Assembly: GCA_012799455.1 (NCBI GenBank)
Contig: JAAZLE010000091.1
Location: forward strand, 66,422-102,109
Direction of reading: 5' to 3'
Length of the DNA stretch: 35,688 bases
From: Clostridiales bacterium
GTDB taxonomy: Bacteria; Bacillota; Clostridia; Christensenellales; DTU072
Both the position numbers and the translations under genes were made by a program. The notes under the pieces were generated by a model, which worked only from the letters and a program-made list of their open reading frames with translations, was not told the origin of the DNA and ran no database searches. Below are positions 8,922 to 20,154 of the stretch, in pieces. Numbering within the stretch: position 1 is the stretch's first letter; the number at the start of each line of letters is the position of its first letter.

Positions 8922-8951
8922 AAAAGGCTCGCTACTCGCGGACCTTTTTTT
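8922..8951 (+). terminator. Intrinsic terminator after the GH36 gene
   Basis: Left arm AAAAGGCTCGC pairs with right arm GCGGACCTTTT around the loop TACTC, with one C-A mismatch and one G-U pair, and runs into a T-tract (8945-8951). It lies 15 bases past the stop codon and separates the region 1 genes from the topoisomerase pair. Confidence 0.75.
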
Positions 8952-8969
8952 ATGTTAAAAATGCTTAGA

Positions 8970-8999
8970 TTGACACAAAAGAGAGCATTTTGTTAAACT
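8970..8999 (+). promoter_or_regulatory. Predicted promoter of the topoisomerase pair
   Basis: A perfect TTGACA (8970-8975) is followed 18 bases later by TAAACT (8994-8999), preceded by TG at 8991-8992 as an extended -10. The -10 box is only 4 of 6, so strength is uncertain. It lies 50 bases before the start codon and just after a terminator, where a promoter is expected. Confidence 0.45.
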
Positions 9000-9048
9000 T
9001 GTTTGGTAGTTTTTATTAATTAATCAAAGTCTTACTGTAGGAGGTAAT

Positions 9049-11034
9049 ATGGCAGACAAAACAAGCAGTCGTAAGGAATATGGAATAGATGATTTAGTCA
9101 TGCTAGAAGGGCTAGAAGCCGTTAGGCTAAGGCCTGGTATGTATATAGGGACAACGGGTTCAAAAGGCTTGCATCATATACTATGGGAAATAGTTGATAA
9201 TGCAATGGATGAAGCAGCAAATGGATATGCGGATACCGTAGAGGTTGTAATTTTTGAAGACGAGTCTGTTTCGGTAGAAGATAACGGACGAGGCATACCT
9301 ACAGACATTCATCCAAAATATAAAATTAGTGGAATTGAGTTAGTATATACTAAATTACATGCAGGCGGAAAGTTTGTAAATAAGGACTATGTTTTTTCTG
9401 GTGGTTTACATGGAGTGGGCGCTGCTGTTACTAATGCGCTATCGAAGTGGTGTAAAGTTGAAGTTTATAGAGATAAAAAAGAATATTTCCAAGAATTTCA
9501 TACACACAAGGAAAAAGATGTTTATCATAGTGGAGTTAGTAAGGGGCCAATTAAAGAAGTTGGAAAAACTAAGAAACGAGGAACAAAAGTTACATTTTTA
9601 CCAGATTCGGATGTGTTTGGCGGTGCTAAACTGGATGGTACCCTAATAAGAAGACGCCTTAAGGAACTAGCATTTTTAAATAAAGGTGTCAAAATGATAT
9701 TTGAAGATAAAAGAGAAGTTGACGAGGATGGTCAAGTTAAAAGAGTAGAATACTGTTTTAGGGGAGGTATAGCTGATTTTGTCAATAGCCTAAATGAAGC
9801 AAAGACAAGGCTTTCAGATAAGGTGGTTTATGTCAAAGGAGAAGCAGATCGATTTGAAGTTGAACTTGCATTTCAGTATAATGACTCTCCAATAGAAAAC
9901 ATAATCTCATATGTAAATAATATCCCCACCACCGAAGGCGGCACTCATGAAACGGGCTTTAAACAATCATTTACAAAATGTATGAATGATTATGTTAAGA
10001 AAGCTAATTTATTAAAAGCTAGAGATCCGCAATTAATTGGCGAAGATTACAGAGAGGGATTGACGGCGGTTTTGAGTTTAAAGATGCAAAATGTACAGTT
10101 TGAAGGACAAACGAAAGCCAAACTAGGCAATCCGGAGGTTAAGGGGCTAGTCGAAAGCATATTAAATGAAAAACTTTCCGAAGTTTTTGAAAATCCGAAA
10201 TTTAAAGACATTCCTGCAATGATAGCTAAGGTCGGCATAAATGCTAGTAAAGTTAGAGATGCAGAGAAAAAGACCAAGGACGCAATGCGTGCTAAAAATG
10301 CAATGAGTGGTCAGGCTTTGGCGGGCAAGTTTAGTGCCTGTTCAAGTAAAAATCCCGAAATAAACGAATTGTTTATTGTAGAAGGAGACAGTGCGGGCGG
10401 CTCTGCAAAACAAGGAAGAGATAGAAACTTTCAAGCCGTTCTTCCTTTGAGAGGAAAGCCATTAAATACTGAAACTGCTAAAAAACATCAAGTTTTAGCA
10501 AATGAGGAGTTTAAAACACTAATTTATGCATTAGGTACAGACTTTGATACAAGTTTTAACATTGATAACTTGAAATATCATAAAATTATCATTTTAGCAG
10601 ATGCTGATTATGATGGTGAACATATTAGAAGTTTGCTTTTAACATTTTTCTATCGCTATATGAAACAGTTAATAACAGAAGGACATATATATCTAGGTAT
10701 GCCTCCTCTCTACAGGGTGGAGAAAAGAGGTGTTGTTCAGTACGCATACGATGATGAAGAATTAGACAAAATACTGGAAGAAAACAAAGGCAGAGATAAA
10801 ATTAAACTACAAAGATACAAAGGTTTAGGTGAAATGTCGTATACACAACTTTGGGAAACTACATTAAACCCCAAAACAAGAACGTTACAAAGAGTGACAG
10901 TGGAAGATGCAGCTGAAGCTGATAGGATGATATCAATTTTAATGGGGGATGATTCGGGCCCGAGGAAAGAATACATCAGTGAAAATGCAAACTTTAATAG
11001 GGTAGATACTTTCGCAGAAAGGCTGGGAGGATAA
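9049..11034 (+). CDS. Type IIA DNA topoisomerase subunit B (ParE/GyrB)
   Basis: A 661-residue ATPase/TOPRIM subunit of a type IIA topoisomerase, which partners the next gene to pass DNA duplexes through a double-strand break. GHKL ATPase motifs are present in order: EIVDNAMDEA, EDNGRGIPTD and GGLHGVGAAVTNALS. The TOPRIM parts follow: FIVEGDSAGGSAKQGRDR, LPLRGKPLNT, ILADADYDGEHIR and QRYKGLGEM. FQAVLPLRGK..NTE and the short spacing of the pair favour ParE, and there is no dnaA/dnaN/recF beside it, but GyrB cannot be excluded, so no symbol is given. The ATG has a strong GGAGGT box a few bases upstream. The stop lies 6 bases before the subunit A start. Confidence 0.93.
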   Translation: MADKTSSRKEYGIDDLVMLEGLEAVRLRPGMYIGTTGSKGLHHILWEIVDNAMDEAANGYADTVEVVIFEDESVSVEDNGRGIPTDIHPKYKISGIELVYTKLHAGGKFVNKDYVFSGGLHGVGAAVTNALSKWCKVEVYRDKKEYFQEFHTHKEKDVYHSGVSKGPIKEVGKTKKRGTKVTFLPDSDVFGGAKLDGTLIRRRLKELAFLNKGVKMIFEDKREVDEDGQVKRVEYCFRGGIADFVNSLNEAKTRLSDKVVYVKGEADRFEVELAFQYNDSPIENIISYVNNIPTTEGGTHETGFKQSFTKCMNDYVKKANLLKARDPQLIGEDYREGLTAVLSLKMQNVQFEGQTKAKLGNPEVKGLVESILNEKLSEVFENPKFKDIPAMIAKVGINASKVRDAEKKTKDAMRAKNAMSGQALAGKFSACSSKNPEINELFIVEGDSAGGSAKQGRDRNFQAVLPLRGKPLNTETAKKHQVLANEEFKTLIYALGTDFDTSFNIDNLKYHKIIILADADYDGEHIRSLLLTFFYRYMKQLITEGHIYLGMPPLYRVEKRGVVQYAYDDEELDKILEENKGRDKIKLQRYKGLGEMSYTQLWETTLNPKTRTLQRVTVEDAAEADRMISILMGDDSGPRKEYISENANFNRVDTFAERLGG

Positions 11035-11040
11035 TAGATT

Positions 11041-13557
11041 ATGACACGATTAAAAAGAGATAGAGATCAACTATCGTTTGATTTAGAACCTAATAATATA
11101 ATTGAAGTTCCAATAGATGAAGCAATTCCCCGGTCTATGATGCTGTATTCTGAACACGTTATATTGGAAAGAGCACTTCCTAGGGTAGAAGATGGATTAA
11201 AACCAGTTCAGCGTAGAATACTATACACAATGTATGATTTAGGGATTAAACCTGATACGGATTATAAAAAATCAGCCAGAATTGTCGGTGACTGTTTGGG
11301 TAAATATCACCCTCACGGTGACCAATCTGTATATGATGCGATGGTTAGGTTAGGTCAAGATTTTAACATGCGAAATGTACTTGTGGATGGTCAGGGGAAT
11401 TTTGGCTCTATAGACGGAGATTCCGCAGCAGCCATGAGGTATACCGAAGCAAGACTAGCTCCTCTTAGCATGGAGTTATTAAGGGATATAGATAAAAAAA
11501 GTATCATTGATTGGAAAAGAAATTTTGACGACACTTTGCAGGAGCCAGATGTTTTACCAGGAAGATTTCCAAATATTTTAGTTAATGGTTCTGATGGTAT
11601 AGCAATTGGGCTAGCCACGAAAATTCCATCTCATAACCTAACAGAGGTGCTTGATGGATGCATTGCGATGATAGAAAGACCTAATATCAAGCTAGAAGAA
11701 CTAATTGAAATAATTAAAGGGCCCGATTTTCCAACAGGTGGATTTTTAGTATCCAATGAAGAAATGATAAGTGCCTATGAGACCGGCAAAGGCAGGATTT
11801 TACTTAGAGGTAAGATGGAGATCGAAAATGCTGATGGTGGTAGGCAAAATATCATAATTTCAGAAATTCCATATCCTACCACAAAGGCAACGATTGTAAA
11901 AAGGATATATGATCTGAAAGGTAATAAAAAACATGGCTTCGATGATGTTGTCGACGTAGATGACGAGTCAGATAGAAAGGGTATGAGAATTGTGGTGCGT
12001 CTCAAGAAGGGTTCAGATGCCACTAAGATGTTAAATGCAATTTATAAAAACACCACAATGGAATGTTATTTCCATGCTAACATGGTTGCGATAGCAAGTG
12101 GCAGACCAAAACAAATGGGACTTATTCAAATACTAAAGTATTATCTCGAGTTCCAAAGAAAGGTAATATTAAGGCGCAGTCAGCATGATATTGGGGTAGC
12201 AAGGACAAGGGAACATATATTAGAAGGTTATCAAATAGTGTTTCCAGACATAGATGAAGTCATACGAATAATAAGGGCTTCATCCTCAAGAGCTGAGGCG
12301 AAAAAGGGGCTAAGAGAGAAATACGAACTGTCATCGGCTCAAGCAGATGCGGTATTGGCCATACCTCTAGGTAGTATAAACAAACTAGATGTTGAGAAGT
12401 TTATGGAAGAACTTGCAGCATTACAAAAACTGATAGCTAAATTGGCCAAAATTATTGGCTCTGTTAGAGAACAGGACAAAGTTATCATAGAGGAAATGAA
12501 GGAAATTCGCGATCGATATAGAACAAAACGCTTAACTACTATAATTAACGATGTTTCAGAAATTGATATTACTGCTTATGATCCTACCCAGAAAGCAAGT
12601 AGAAGATGTTATATTTCTATTGGTGCACTAGGTGACATTAAACAACTTTCGAGTAGAAACTATTTAACAGCAAATAGAGAAATTTCAGACAAGGGTTTTG
12701 AATCTATATCTAGAGAGGTTGTATTGTTGGAACCTGGCAGTGAAACGTTGATTTTTGGCAGTCTTGGAAATTGCTATAAATTAGACACCCAAAAAGTGCA
12801 AGAAAGGTTGTGGGACGAAAAAGGACAATCTTTGGAAGAAATATACGGAGAAGTCGGGAAGGGCGAAAAGGTAGTTAGTATGATTTCATACATGCCTGAA
12901 GACAATGATAAGCTAGATAAAGAAGTATTTACTTACACGAAAAATGGCATGGTGAAAAGAACTAGCTTTGAAAACTATATAGTGAATAGAGAGACATATC
13001 AGTATATGCGCCTTGCAGATGGAGATGAAGTAATCGGTGTTGAAATAGCATTACCTGATGCAACCATATTATATGTGTCTTCTGATGGGCAGTGTGTTAA
13101 CTCTGAAACAAACGACATACCACTACAAGGACGTATCGCTGGCGGAGTCATTGTTATGAATATAAACGAAGGCGAAAGAGCGGTATATGCAGGACAAGCC
13201 GATGTAGAATATGGTTTTACAAATGATGGCGAAGCTGCATTTATGCCTTTAGGAGAAATTGTACTTGTTGCTGATAATGGAAAGGGAAAGCGAGTTATTG
13301 CTAGCGAATTTTATCCAATGAAGAGAAATAGAAAAGGGCTGAGAATTATGGATGTATATAATGAGTCCGCAAAGGTAATATTCGCAAGGAAGGTACTAGA
13401 CAGTTTCGATGTGGTATTTGTTGATGAATATAACAATGTAAAATCAATTAATACTGAAGACATTAGAATTGAGGGAAAGGATACAAAAGGAAGCTTTTTA
13501 GTATCCGGAAGTAAGTTAAAAGCTGTTTTCGCGCATTACGAGGATATGACAGAATAG
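11041..13557 (+). CDS. Type IIA DNA topoisomerase subunit A (ParC/GyrA)
   Basis: An 838-residue DNA-breaking subunit that forms the A2B2 enzyme with the preceding gene. The winged-helix region carries [13 protein letters not shown] and the active-site Tyr134 in [33 protein letters not shown] follows, then a coiled-coil tower and a C-terminal beta-pinwheel. The canonical GyrA box QRRGGKG is absent; the nearest match is LQGRIAGGV, which argues for a decatenating topoisomerase IV-like enzyme, although YKKSARIVG and [16 protein letters not shown] are GyrA-like. Residue 95, equivalent to E. coli GyrA Ser83 in the quinolone-resistance region, is Gln. The ribosome binding site (GGGAGG) lies inside the end of the subunit B gene. 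Confidence 0.93.
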   Translation: MTRLKRDRDQLSFDLEPNNIIEVPIDEAIPRSMMLYSEHVILERALPRVEDGLKPVQRRILYTMYDLGIKPDTDYKKSARIVGDCLGKYHPHGDQSVYDAMVRLGQDFNMRNVLVDGQGNFGSIDGDSAAAMRYTEARLAPLSMELLRDIDKKSIIDWKRNFDDTLQEPDVLPGRFPNILVNGSDGIAIGLATKIPSHNLTEVLDGCIAMIERPNIKLEELIEIIKGPDFPTGGFLVSNEEMISAYETGKGRILLRGKMEIENADGGRQNIIISEIPYPTTKATIVKRIYDLKGNKKHGFDDVVDVDDESDRKGMRIVVRLKKGSDATKMLNAIYKNTTMECYFHANMVAIASGRPKQMGLIQILKYYLEFQRKVILRRSQHDIGVARTREHILEGYQIVFPDIDEVIRIIRASSSRAEAKKGLREKYELSSAQADAVLAIPLGSINKLDVEKFMEELAALQKLIAKLAKIIGSVREQDKVIIEEMKEIRDRYRTKRLTTIINDVSEIDITAYDPTQKASRRCYISIGALGDIKQLSSRNYLTANREISDKGFESISREVVLLEPGSETLIFGSLGNCYKLDTQKVQERLWDEKGQSLEEIYGEVGKGEKVVSMISYMPEDNDKLDKEVFTYTKNGMVKRTSFENYIVNRETYQYMRLADGDEVIGVEIALPDATILYVSSDGQCVNSETNDIPLQGRIAGGVIVMNINEGERAVYAGQADVEYGFTNDGEAAFMPLGEIVLVADNGKGKRVIASEFYPMKRNRKGLRIMDVYNESAKVIFARKVLDSFDVVFVDEYNNVKSINTEDIRIEGKDTKGSFLVSGSKLKAVFAHYEDMTE

Positions 13558-13609
13558 TTCATAATATAAATGTTTGAATAGAATGTTAATCAGTATAGGT
13601 TAGGAGAAT

Positions 13610-14926
13610 ATGAAACCGTTAGTAGCCATTGTAGGAAGACCAAATGTTGGTAAGTCAACATTTTTCAACAAGATTTCTAGGACTAGAGCCTCGTTGGTAA
13701 TTAACCAACCTGGAGTAACTAGAGATAGAGTGTATGCCGATGCCGAGTGGTGTGGGTATGAATTTACTATGATTGATACGGGCGGTATTGAATCAAAAAG
13801 CCAAGATATAATGTGGCAACAAATTAGAAAACAAGCAGAGATTGCAATAGATATGTGTGATGTTATCGTGTTTATTGTAGACGGTAAAGAAGGGATTAAT
13901 CCTGGCGACTACGATATTGCTGATTACATAAGGAAAACGCAAAAACCTATAGTTTTATTAGTTAACAAAATGGACGATATGGATATGATGAAAACCTATG
14001 AGTTTTATGCGTTAAACATTGGTACTCCTCAGCCGATATCGTCTGAACATAGTTTAGGGTTTGGAGATGCCCTAGATTGCATAGTTTCTCATTTTAAAGA
14101 ATTAAAGCTTGCTGAGTATGACTCTGAGGATAGAATTAAAATTGCAATTGTAGGGAAGCCAAATGCTGGGAAATCTTCACTTCTAAATAAAATAATTGGT
14201 TATGAAAGAACAATTGTAACAGATATAGCAGGGACTACTAGAGATAATATTGACACTCCGTTCGACAGAGGCGAAAAGAAATACACACTAATAGACACTG
14301 CAGGAATTAGAAGAAAGGCAAAGGTTATAGAGGATTTAGAGTATTTTAGTGTTGTAAGAAGCATTTCTGCTATAAGAAGAGCTGATGTTGTTTTAATTGT
14401 AATAGATGGGAAAGAAGGATTAACGGAACAAGACGTAAGAATATGTGGACTTGCTCACGAGGCAGGAAAGCCAAGTGTTATTGTCGTTAATAAATGGGAT
14501 ATAGTAGATAAAACACATTCTATAACAGCAGATTATACTAGTGAATTATTAAGTCAACTTAAATTCATGAGTTACTTAAAAGTTACATTTGTAAGCGCAT
14601 TAACAGGTAGGAATATCGAAAAATTGCTAGATACCGTGGACGAAGTGCTTGAAAATAGCCAAAGAATTATTCCAACTGGTATTTTAAACGATATTATAGG
14701 GGATGCTATTATGCTTAACCCTCCTCCTAATGATAAGGGGAAAAAGATTAGAATATCTTTTGTAAAACAAACACAAGCATCCCCTCCCACGTTTTTAATA
14801 TTTACAAGTGACCCAGAAAATTTACATTTTTCATATCTAAGATATTTGGAAAATCAAATTAGAAATGCATTCTGTTTTGATGGAACTCCGATTGTTTTAA
14901 CGCTCAAGAAACAAGGTGATAACTAA
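13610..14926 (+). CDS. der: Ribosome biogenesis GTPase Der (EngA)
   Basis: A 438-residue protein with two tandem GTPase domains, needed for 50S ribosomal subunit assembly. Domain 1 has GRPNVGKST (residues 8-16), the G2-type TRDR, DTGG and NKMD. Domain 2 has GKPNAGKSS (182-190), TTRD, DTAGIRRK and NKWD. A C-terminal KH-like domain of ~90 residues follows, ending in FDGTPIVLTLKK. Doubled G domains are unique to Der. Length is normal for the family. The start has TTAGGAG 5-10 bases upstream, and the gene lies 52 bases after the topoisomerase A gene with no terminator seen between them. No hairpin terminator is evident after it either. Confidence 0.97.
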   Translation: MKPLVAIVGRPNVGKSTFFNKISRTRASLVINQPGVTRDRVYADAEWCGYEFTMIDTGGIESKSQDIMWQQIRKQAEIAIDMCDVIVFIVDGKEGINPGDYDIADYIRKTQKPIVLLVNKMDDMDMMKTYEFYALNIGTPQPISSEHSLGFGDALDCIVSHFKELKLAEYDSEDRIKIAIVGKPNAGKSSLLNKIIGYERTIVTDIAGTTRDNIDTPFDRGEKKYTLIDTAGIRRKAKVIEDLEYFSVVRSISAIRRADVVLIVIDGKEGLTEQDVRICGLAHEAGKPSVIVVNKWDIVDKTHSITADYTSELLSQLKFMSYLKVTFVSALTGRNIEKLLDTVDEVLENSQRIIPTGILNDIIGDAIMLNPPPNDKGKKIRISFVKQTQASPPTFLIFTSDPENLHFSYLRYLENQIRNAFCFDGTPIVLTLKKQGDN

Positions 14927-14996
14927 ATCTAGCTTTGATAGACAGGACAGTGCGTTTTTATTTAATTAAGATAATTTTATACTAGAAAAAGTTTAC

Positions 14997-15040
14997 AAAC
15001 ATTTTACAAGGCCCCTTAATTAAACATTTTACAATATAAT
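14997..15040 (+). promoter_or_regulatory. Direct repeats and -10 box before the ABC exporter genes
   Basis: The 13-base sequence AAACATTTTACAA occurs twice without mismatch, at 14997-15009 and 15022-15034, 25 bases apart start to start. A perfect TATAAT follows at 15035-15040, directly abutting the second copy, 42 bases before the ABC ATPase start. No good -35 box is placed 16-18 bases upstream of it, as expected for an activator-dependent or repressed promoter. The binding protein is unknown. Confidence 0.4.
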
Positions 15041-15082
15041 GTTATTAAGTTAACATGAGCATATAAAAATGGAGCATGATGT

Positions 15083-16066
15083 ATGGAAAATATTATTGAG
15101 GTAAAGAATTTACACAAGTCATATGGCGAAGTAAAAGCAGTAAGAGGCATTGATTTTGAGGTAAAGAAGCAATCGTTTTTTGCTTTTTTAGGGCCTAATG
15201 GTGCTGGCAAGTCTACAACAATAGATATTTTATGTACTTTACTAGCTGCCGATGAAGGAGAAGTAATCATAGATGGTCATATTTTAGGAAATGCCGACAG
15301 AGAAATTAGGGAAACAATAGGCGTTGTTTTCCAGCATTCGGTGTTAGATGTAAAGTTGACAGTAAAAGAAAATCTTCAATGCAGAGGTTCAATGTATGGT
15401 CTTAAAAAGGCAGAATTAGACAAAAAGATAGGAGAGATTACCGATTTATTGAGACTGCACGACATTATTAAGAGACCATATGGTAAACTTTCCGGCGGGC
15501 AAAAAAGACGTTGTGATATTGCAAGGGCTTTATTATCAACACCTAAAATACTGTTTTTGGATGAGCCTACGACTGGATTGGATCCGCAATCAAGGAAAAG
15601 TATAGAGAATATAATACAAGTTTTAAAGGAAGAGCATGGGGTAACTATTTTCTTAACCACCCATTATATGGAAGAAGCAGCGGAAGCAGATAAAATATGC
15701 ATTATTGATGATGGGAAAATAGTCGCACAAGGGTCTCCTGCTGAATTAAAAGGGAAATACTCATCAGATAAATTGATACTGTATTCCGATAATTTAGAAA
15801 AATTAGCATCTACTTTAACTAATTTATCACTTGAGTATAAAGAGTCTGCTGGTACTGGTAGGTTAATTATTGAACTGGAGGAGACTTTTGATGCCATAGG
15901 ACTAGTTGAAAAAGTAAAGGATGATATCATTAGTTTTGAGGTGAAACAAGGGTCGCTAGACGATGTATTCATAAATATTACGGGCAAACAATTGAGGGAT
16001 GATTTTGCAGTTGCGTCGGAAAATTTGGCGAAAGAGAAAAAACGGCTTGGTAATAAAAAGAAATAG
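15083..16066 (+). CDS. ABC-2 type exporter, ATP-binding protein (DrrA-like)
   Basis: A 327-residue ATPase that powers an ABC-2 exporter together with the permease that follows. Walker A is GPNGAGKST (37-45), the signature is LSGGQKRR, Walker B is ILFLDEPT followed by TGLDPQSRK, and the switch His lies in TTHYMEEA. The C-terminal ~100 residues form the extra domain of the DrrA/CcmA/NodI group, with GSLDDVFINITGK near the end. Such pumps export drugs, lipids or polysaccharide precursors; the substrate is not predictable here. The ATG follows a GGAG box. The permease starts 76 bases downstream, and no regulator gene sits next to the pair. Confidence 0.9.
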   Translation: MENIIEVKNLHKSYGEVKAVRGIDFEVKKQSFFAFLGPNGAGKSTTIDILCTLLAADEGEVIIDGHILGNADREIRETIGVVFQHSVLDVKLTVKENLQCRGSMYGLKKAELDKKIGEITDLLRLHDIIKRPYGKLSGGQKRRCDIARALLSTPKILFLDEPTTGLDPQSRKSIENIIQVLKEEHGVTIFLTTHYMEEAAEADKICIIDDGKIVAQGSPAELKGKYSSDKLILYSDNLEKLASTLTNLSLEYKESAGTGRLIIELEETFDAIGLVEKVKDDIISFEVKQGSLDDVFINITGKQLRDDFAVASENLAKEKKRLGNKKK

Positions 16067-16142
16067 TATTAACGTTTATGTAATAATTTCTTTAGGTACC
16101 AGATAAGCAAAAATATAGTTATAAACTAGAGGGAACATTTTA

Positions 16143-17012
16143 ATGACAGGGTTAATTAATAGAAATTTAAAAATATATTTCAAAGATCCAGTTGTAGTGT
16201 CAACATCGCTTTTTGGCGCACTTATTGTTCTTGTGTTATATGTATTATTTTTAGCAGATGTTATGACGATAGGTATATCCGAATTCATGGGAGATGAAGC
16301 AAAGCCATTTGTTTTTACTTGGGTTTTTTCTGGAATGATTTCTATTGTGTCATTTACCTCGACATTTGGGGCATTCATTTCTATTGTTTCTGATAAAGTT
16401 CTCAAAATTGAAAAGGATATATTATCCTCTCCTCTTCCAAGATGGAAGATTAGTGGTGCATACTTGATAGCTGCGGTGGTAATAGGGATAATAATGAGTA
16501 TCGCTGTGTATGCTTTTGCGTTAGGTTACTTGGCAATAATTGGGGCGCCCGCAACAGCTTTTTCGTTTTCAATAATAATTAAAACTATTGGGCTTATTGT
16601 ACTTTCAACGCTCTCAAATACAGCAATATTACTATGTCTAGCATTAGCAATAAAGACCACAAATGCATTTGCTGGACTTACTGCAATTTTTTCAGCGTCG
16701 CTTGGTTTTTTTACTGGCACATATGTGCAGATAGGTATAATGCCCAAAGTTGCTCAAGGTATGATAAAGCTTTTCCCTTTGTCACATTCTGCACTACTTC
16801 TTCGAAAAGTAATGTTACAACCATATTTTGATGGACCTGCCTTTGCTGGGGCTCCTGTAGAAGTTATAAACGAAGTTAAAGCGAATATGGGGTTTAATTT
16901 CATCGTAGGAGGCGAAATACTTCCCACATGGGTTAGTATTGTTGTAACGGTAGGTGTTTTTGCAATATTTTCAATTTTAGCAGTTGTAATTACCCTCAAG
17001 AAAAAGAAATGA
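16143..17012 (+). CDS. ABC-2 type exporter, permease protein
   Basis: A 289-residue membrane protein that forms the channel for the preceding ATPase. The opening LINRNLKIYFKDP is the usual cytoplasmic start of ABC-2 permeases, followed by a hydrophobic segment (GALIVLVLYVLFL) and about six membrane spans in total, with a short K-rich end (TLKKKK). GxxxP-like and FPLSHSALLLRK motifs before the last two spans match the DrrB/NodJ type. A larger extracellular loop lies between ILPTW and the preceding span. The ribosome binding site GAGGGA lies ~6 bases before the start. Function follows from the ATPase neighbour; the substrate is unknown. Confidence 0.85.
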   Translation: MTGLINRNLKIYFKDPVVVSTSLFGALIVLVLYVLFLADVMTIGISEFMGDEAKPFVFTWVFSGMISIVSFTSTFGAFISIVSDKVLKIEKDILSSPLPRWKISGAYLIAAVVIGIIMSIAVYAFALGYLAIIGAPATAFSFSIIIKTIGLIVLSTLSNTAILLCLALAIKTTNAFAGLTAIFSASLGFFTGTYVQIGIMPKVAQGMIKLFPLSHSALLLRKVMLQPYFDGPAFAGAPVEVINEVKANMGFNFIVGGEILPTWVSIVVTVGVFAIFSILAVVITLKKKK

Positions 17013-17098
17013 TTTTAAGATGAATATATGGCCTAAATGGCTATTATCAAGTCATTAATTAATTAGTTTGTGATGATGCAATACTCATTACTGAATCC

Positions 17099-17127
17099 TT
17101 GCTATTTAAACGTTTTTAAAGTATATT
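17099..17127 (+). promoter_or_regulatory. Predicted promoter of the aminotransferase gene
   Basis: TTGCTA (17099-17104) and TATATT (17122-17127) are separated by 17 bases and lie ~40 bases before the start codon. The boxes match the consensus at 4 and 5 of 6 positions. The rest of the 153-base gap after the ABC permease is AT-rich and shows no clear terminator. Confidence 0.4.
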
Positions 17128-17165
17128 TGTTTACAATGACACATATAAATTAACTAAGGAGAAAT

Positions 17166-18425
17166 ATGTATAATAAACTATCAAATGCAGAATTAAAAAA
17201 AGAATTAGAAATTGTGAGAGCAGAGTATGCTGAGCTAAAAAATAAAAACTTAAAGCTTGATATGTCTAGAGGAAAGCCATCTAGTGAACAATTGGATATA
17301 TGTTTAGGGCTGTTAGATGAAATTAATTCTAAAACAGAGTGGTGCGGTGTAGATTATCGTAACTATGGTATTAACGATGGGATTAAAGAAGTAAAACAAC
17401 TATTTTGTGAGTTGCTAGAAATAACCCCTGAAGAGCTCATTGTTAGTGGGAACGCAAGTCTAATTTTAATGTACGATACATTACAAAGAGCTATGCAGTT
17501 TGGGGTTTTAGGAGAAAAGCCATGGAATAAGGTAGAAAATGTTAAATGGCTATGTCCAGTTCCAGGTTATGATAGGCATTTTGCAATAACTCAATTGTTT
17601 GGAATAGAGATGATTAATATTCCTATGGATGAAAATGGTCCAGATATGAATTTGATAGAAAAGCTAGTCAAAGATGAATGTGTCAAAGGTATTTGGTGTG
17701 TTCCCAAATATAGTAATCCTGGCGGTATTATTTATAGCGAGGAGGTAGTTAGGAGATTTGCTAGATTAAAGCCCGCAGCAAAGGATTTTAGAGTTTTTTG
17801 GGATAACGCATATATGGTTCACGGACTTTACGGGCAAGAAGAGATGCTAGATGTTTTTAATGAAGCTAAAAAATATGGAAATGAAGATTATTTTTACATT
17901 TTTGGTTCTACCTCCAAAGTAACATTCGCCGGAGCGGGGATTGCTTTTATGTACGGAAGTGCAAAGAATATGAATGCATTACGGAAATTAATAGGTATTC
18001 AGACAATTGGACCAGATAAGATAGCCCAGCTTGCACATGCTAAGTTTTTAAAGACAAAAGAAGGGGTTTTGAATATTATGGAAAAACATGCTGATATTTT
18101 ACGCCCGAAGTTTGAAAAGGTTTTGGATATTTTAGAAAGTTCTCTTAAGCCTGCTGGTATAGCAACTTGGACAAAACCGACAGGTGGATATTTTATTTCT
18201 GTAAACGTTGCAAAAGGAACTGCTAAAGAAACTGTGCGGTTAGCAAAAGAACTAGGCGTTATTTTTACTGGCGCAGGCGCTACGTTCCCATACGGACTTG
18301 ATCCTAATGATGAAAATATAAGAATAGCACCATCTCTGCCTCCTTTAAAAGAACTAATGGATGCAACCTCTGTGTTTTGTACTTGCGCAAAACTTGCATA
18401 CTTAGAAAAGAAAGTAGGGAACTAG
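17166..18425 (+). CDS. Putative aspartate aminotransferase (class I fold, PF12897-type)
   Basis: A 419-residue PLP-dependent aminotransferase of the divergent group annotated as putative aspartate aminotransferase. The N-terminus has LDMSRGKPSSEQLD, typical of this group, then IVSGNASLILMYDT in the cofactor-binding part, CVPKYSNPGG and FWDNAYMVH (with the Asp that contacts the PLP pyridine). The PLP-binding lysine is predicted as Lys251 in FGSTSKVTFAGAG, and IRIAPSLP near the end holds the substrate-binding Arg. The protein is cytoplasmic and of normal length. The start has AAGGAG at good spacing. It stands alone between its promoter and the bidirectional terminator. The true amino-donor preference is not readable from sequence. 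Confidence 0.85.
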   Translation: MYNKLSNAELKKELEIVRAEYAELKNKNLKLDMSRGKPSSEQLDICLGLLDEINSKTEWCGVDYRNYGINDGIKEVKQLFCELLEITPEELIVSGNASLILMYDTLQRAMQFGVLGEKPWNKVENVKWLCPVPGYDRHFAITQLFGIEMINIPMDENGPDMNLIEKLVKDECVKGIWCVPKYSNPGGIIYSEEVVRRFARLKPAAKDFRVFWDNAYMVHGLYGQEEMLDVFNEAKKYGNEDYFYIFGSTSKVTFAGAGIAFMYGSAKNMNALRKLIGIQTIGPDKIAQLAHAKFLKTKEGVLNIMEKHADILRPKFEKVLDILESSLKPAGIATWTKPTGGYFISVNVAKGTAKETVRLAKELGVIFTGAGATFPYGLDPNDENIRIAPSLPPLKELMDATSVFCTCAKLAYLEKKVGN

Positions 18426-18465
18426 ATATAGTTGTATATTTAGATGGCTAACATCAATATAACAA

Positions 18466-18495
18466 AAAAATCGCACTTTTATATGTGCGATTTTT
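18466..18495. terminator. Bidirectional terminator between the aminotransferase gene and guaB
   Basis: AAAAATCGCAC (18466-18476) and GTGCGATTTTT (18485-18495) form a perfect 11-bp stem with an 8-base loop. The A-tract on one side and T-tract on the other allow it to stop transcription from both converging genes; it lies 40 bases past the aminotransferase stop and 27 bases past the guaB stop. Confidence 0.88.
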
Positions 18496-18522
18496 GTTTA
18501 CTATAAAAATAGGTGCGCAGTA

Positions 18523-20022
<1,500 letters not shown>

Positions 20023-20024
20023 CT

Positions 20025-20053
20025 ATTATATAGTTAGGTTATTGGTGTGTCAA
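20025..20053 (-). promoter_or_regulatory. Perfect-consensus sigma-A promoter of guaB
   Basis: On the minus strand, TTGACA (20048-20053) and TATAAT (20025-20030) are separated by exactly 17 bases. Transcription should start near 20018, which leaves a leader of about 30 bases containing the AGGAG site. Confidence 0.85.
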
Positions 20054-20154
20054 TCAATAAGAACGTAAAGGGCTTTTTTGATGCATTTATTTTTATGATG
20101 GTTCAACGTTAAAAATTCACCTTGAAATTGAGGGAAGTTATAACAATTGTATGT

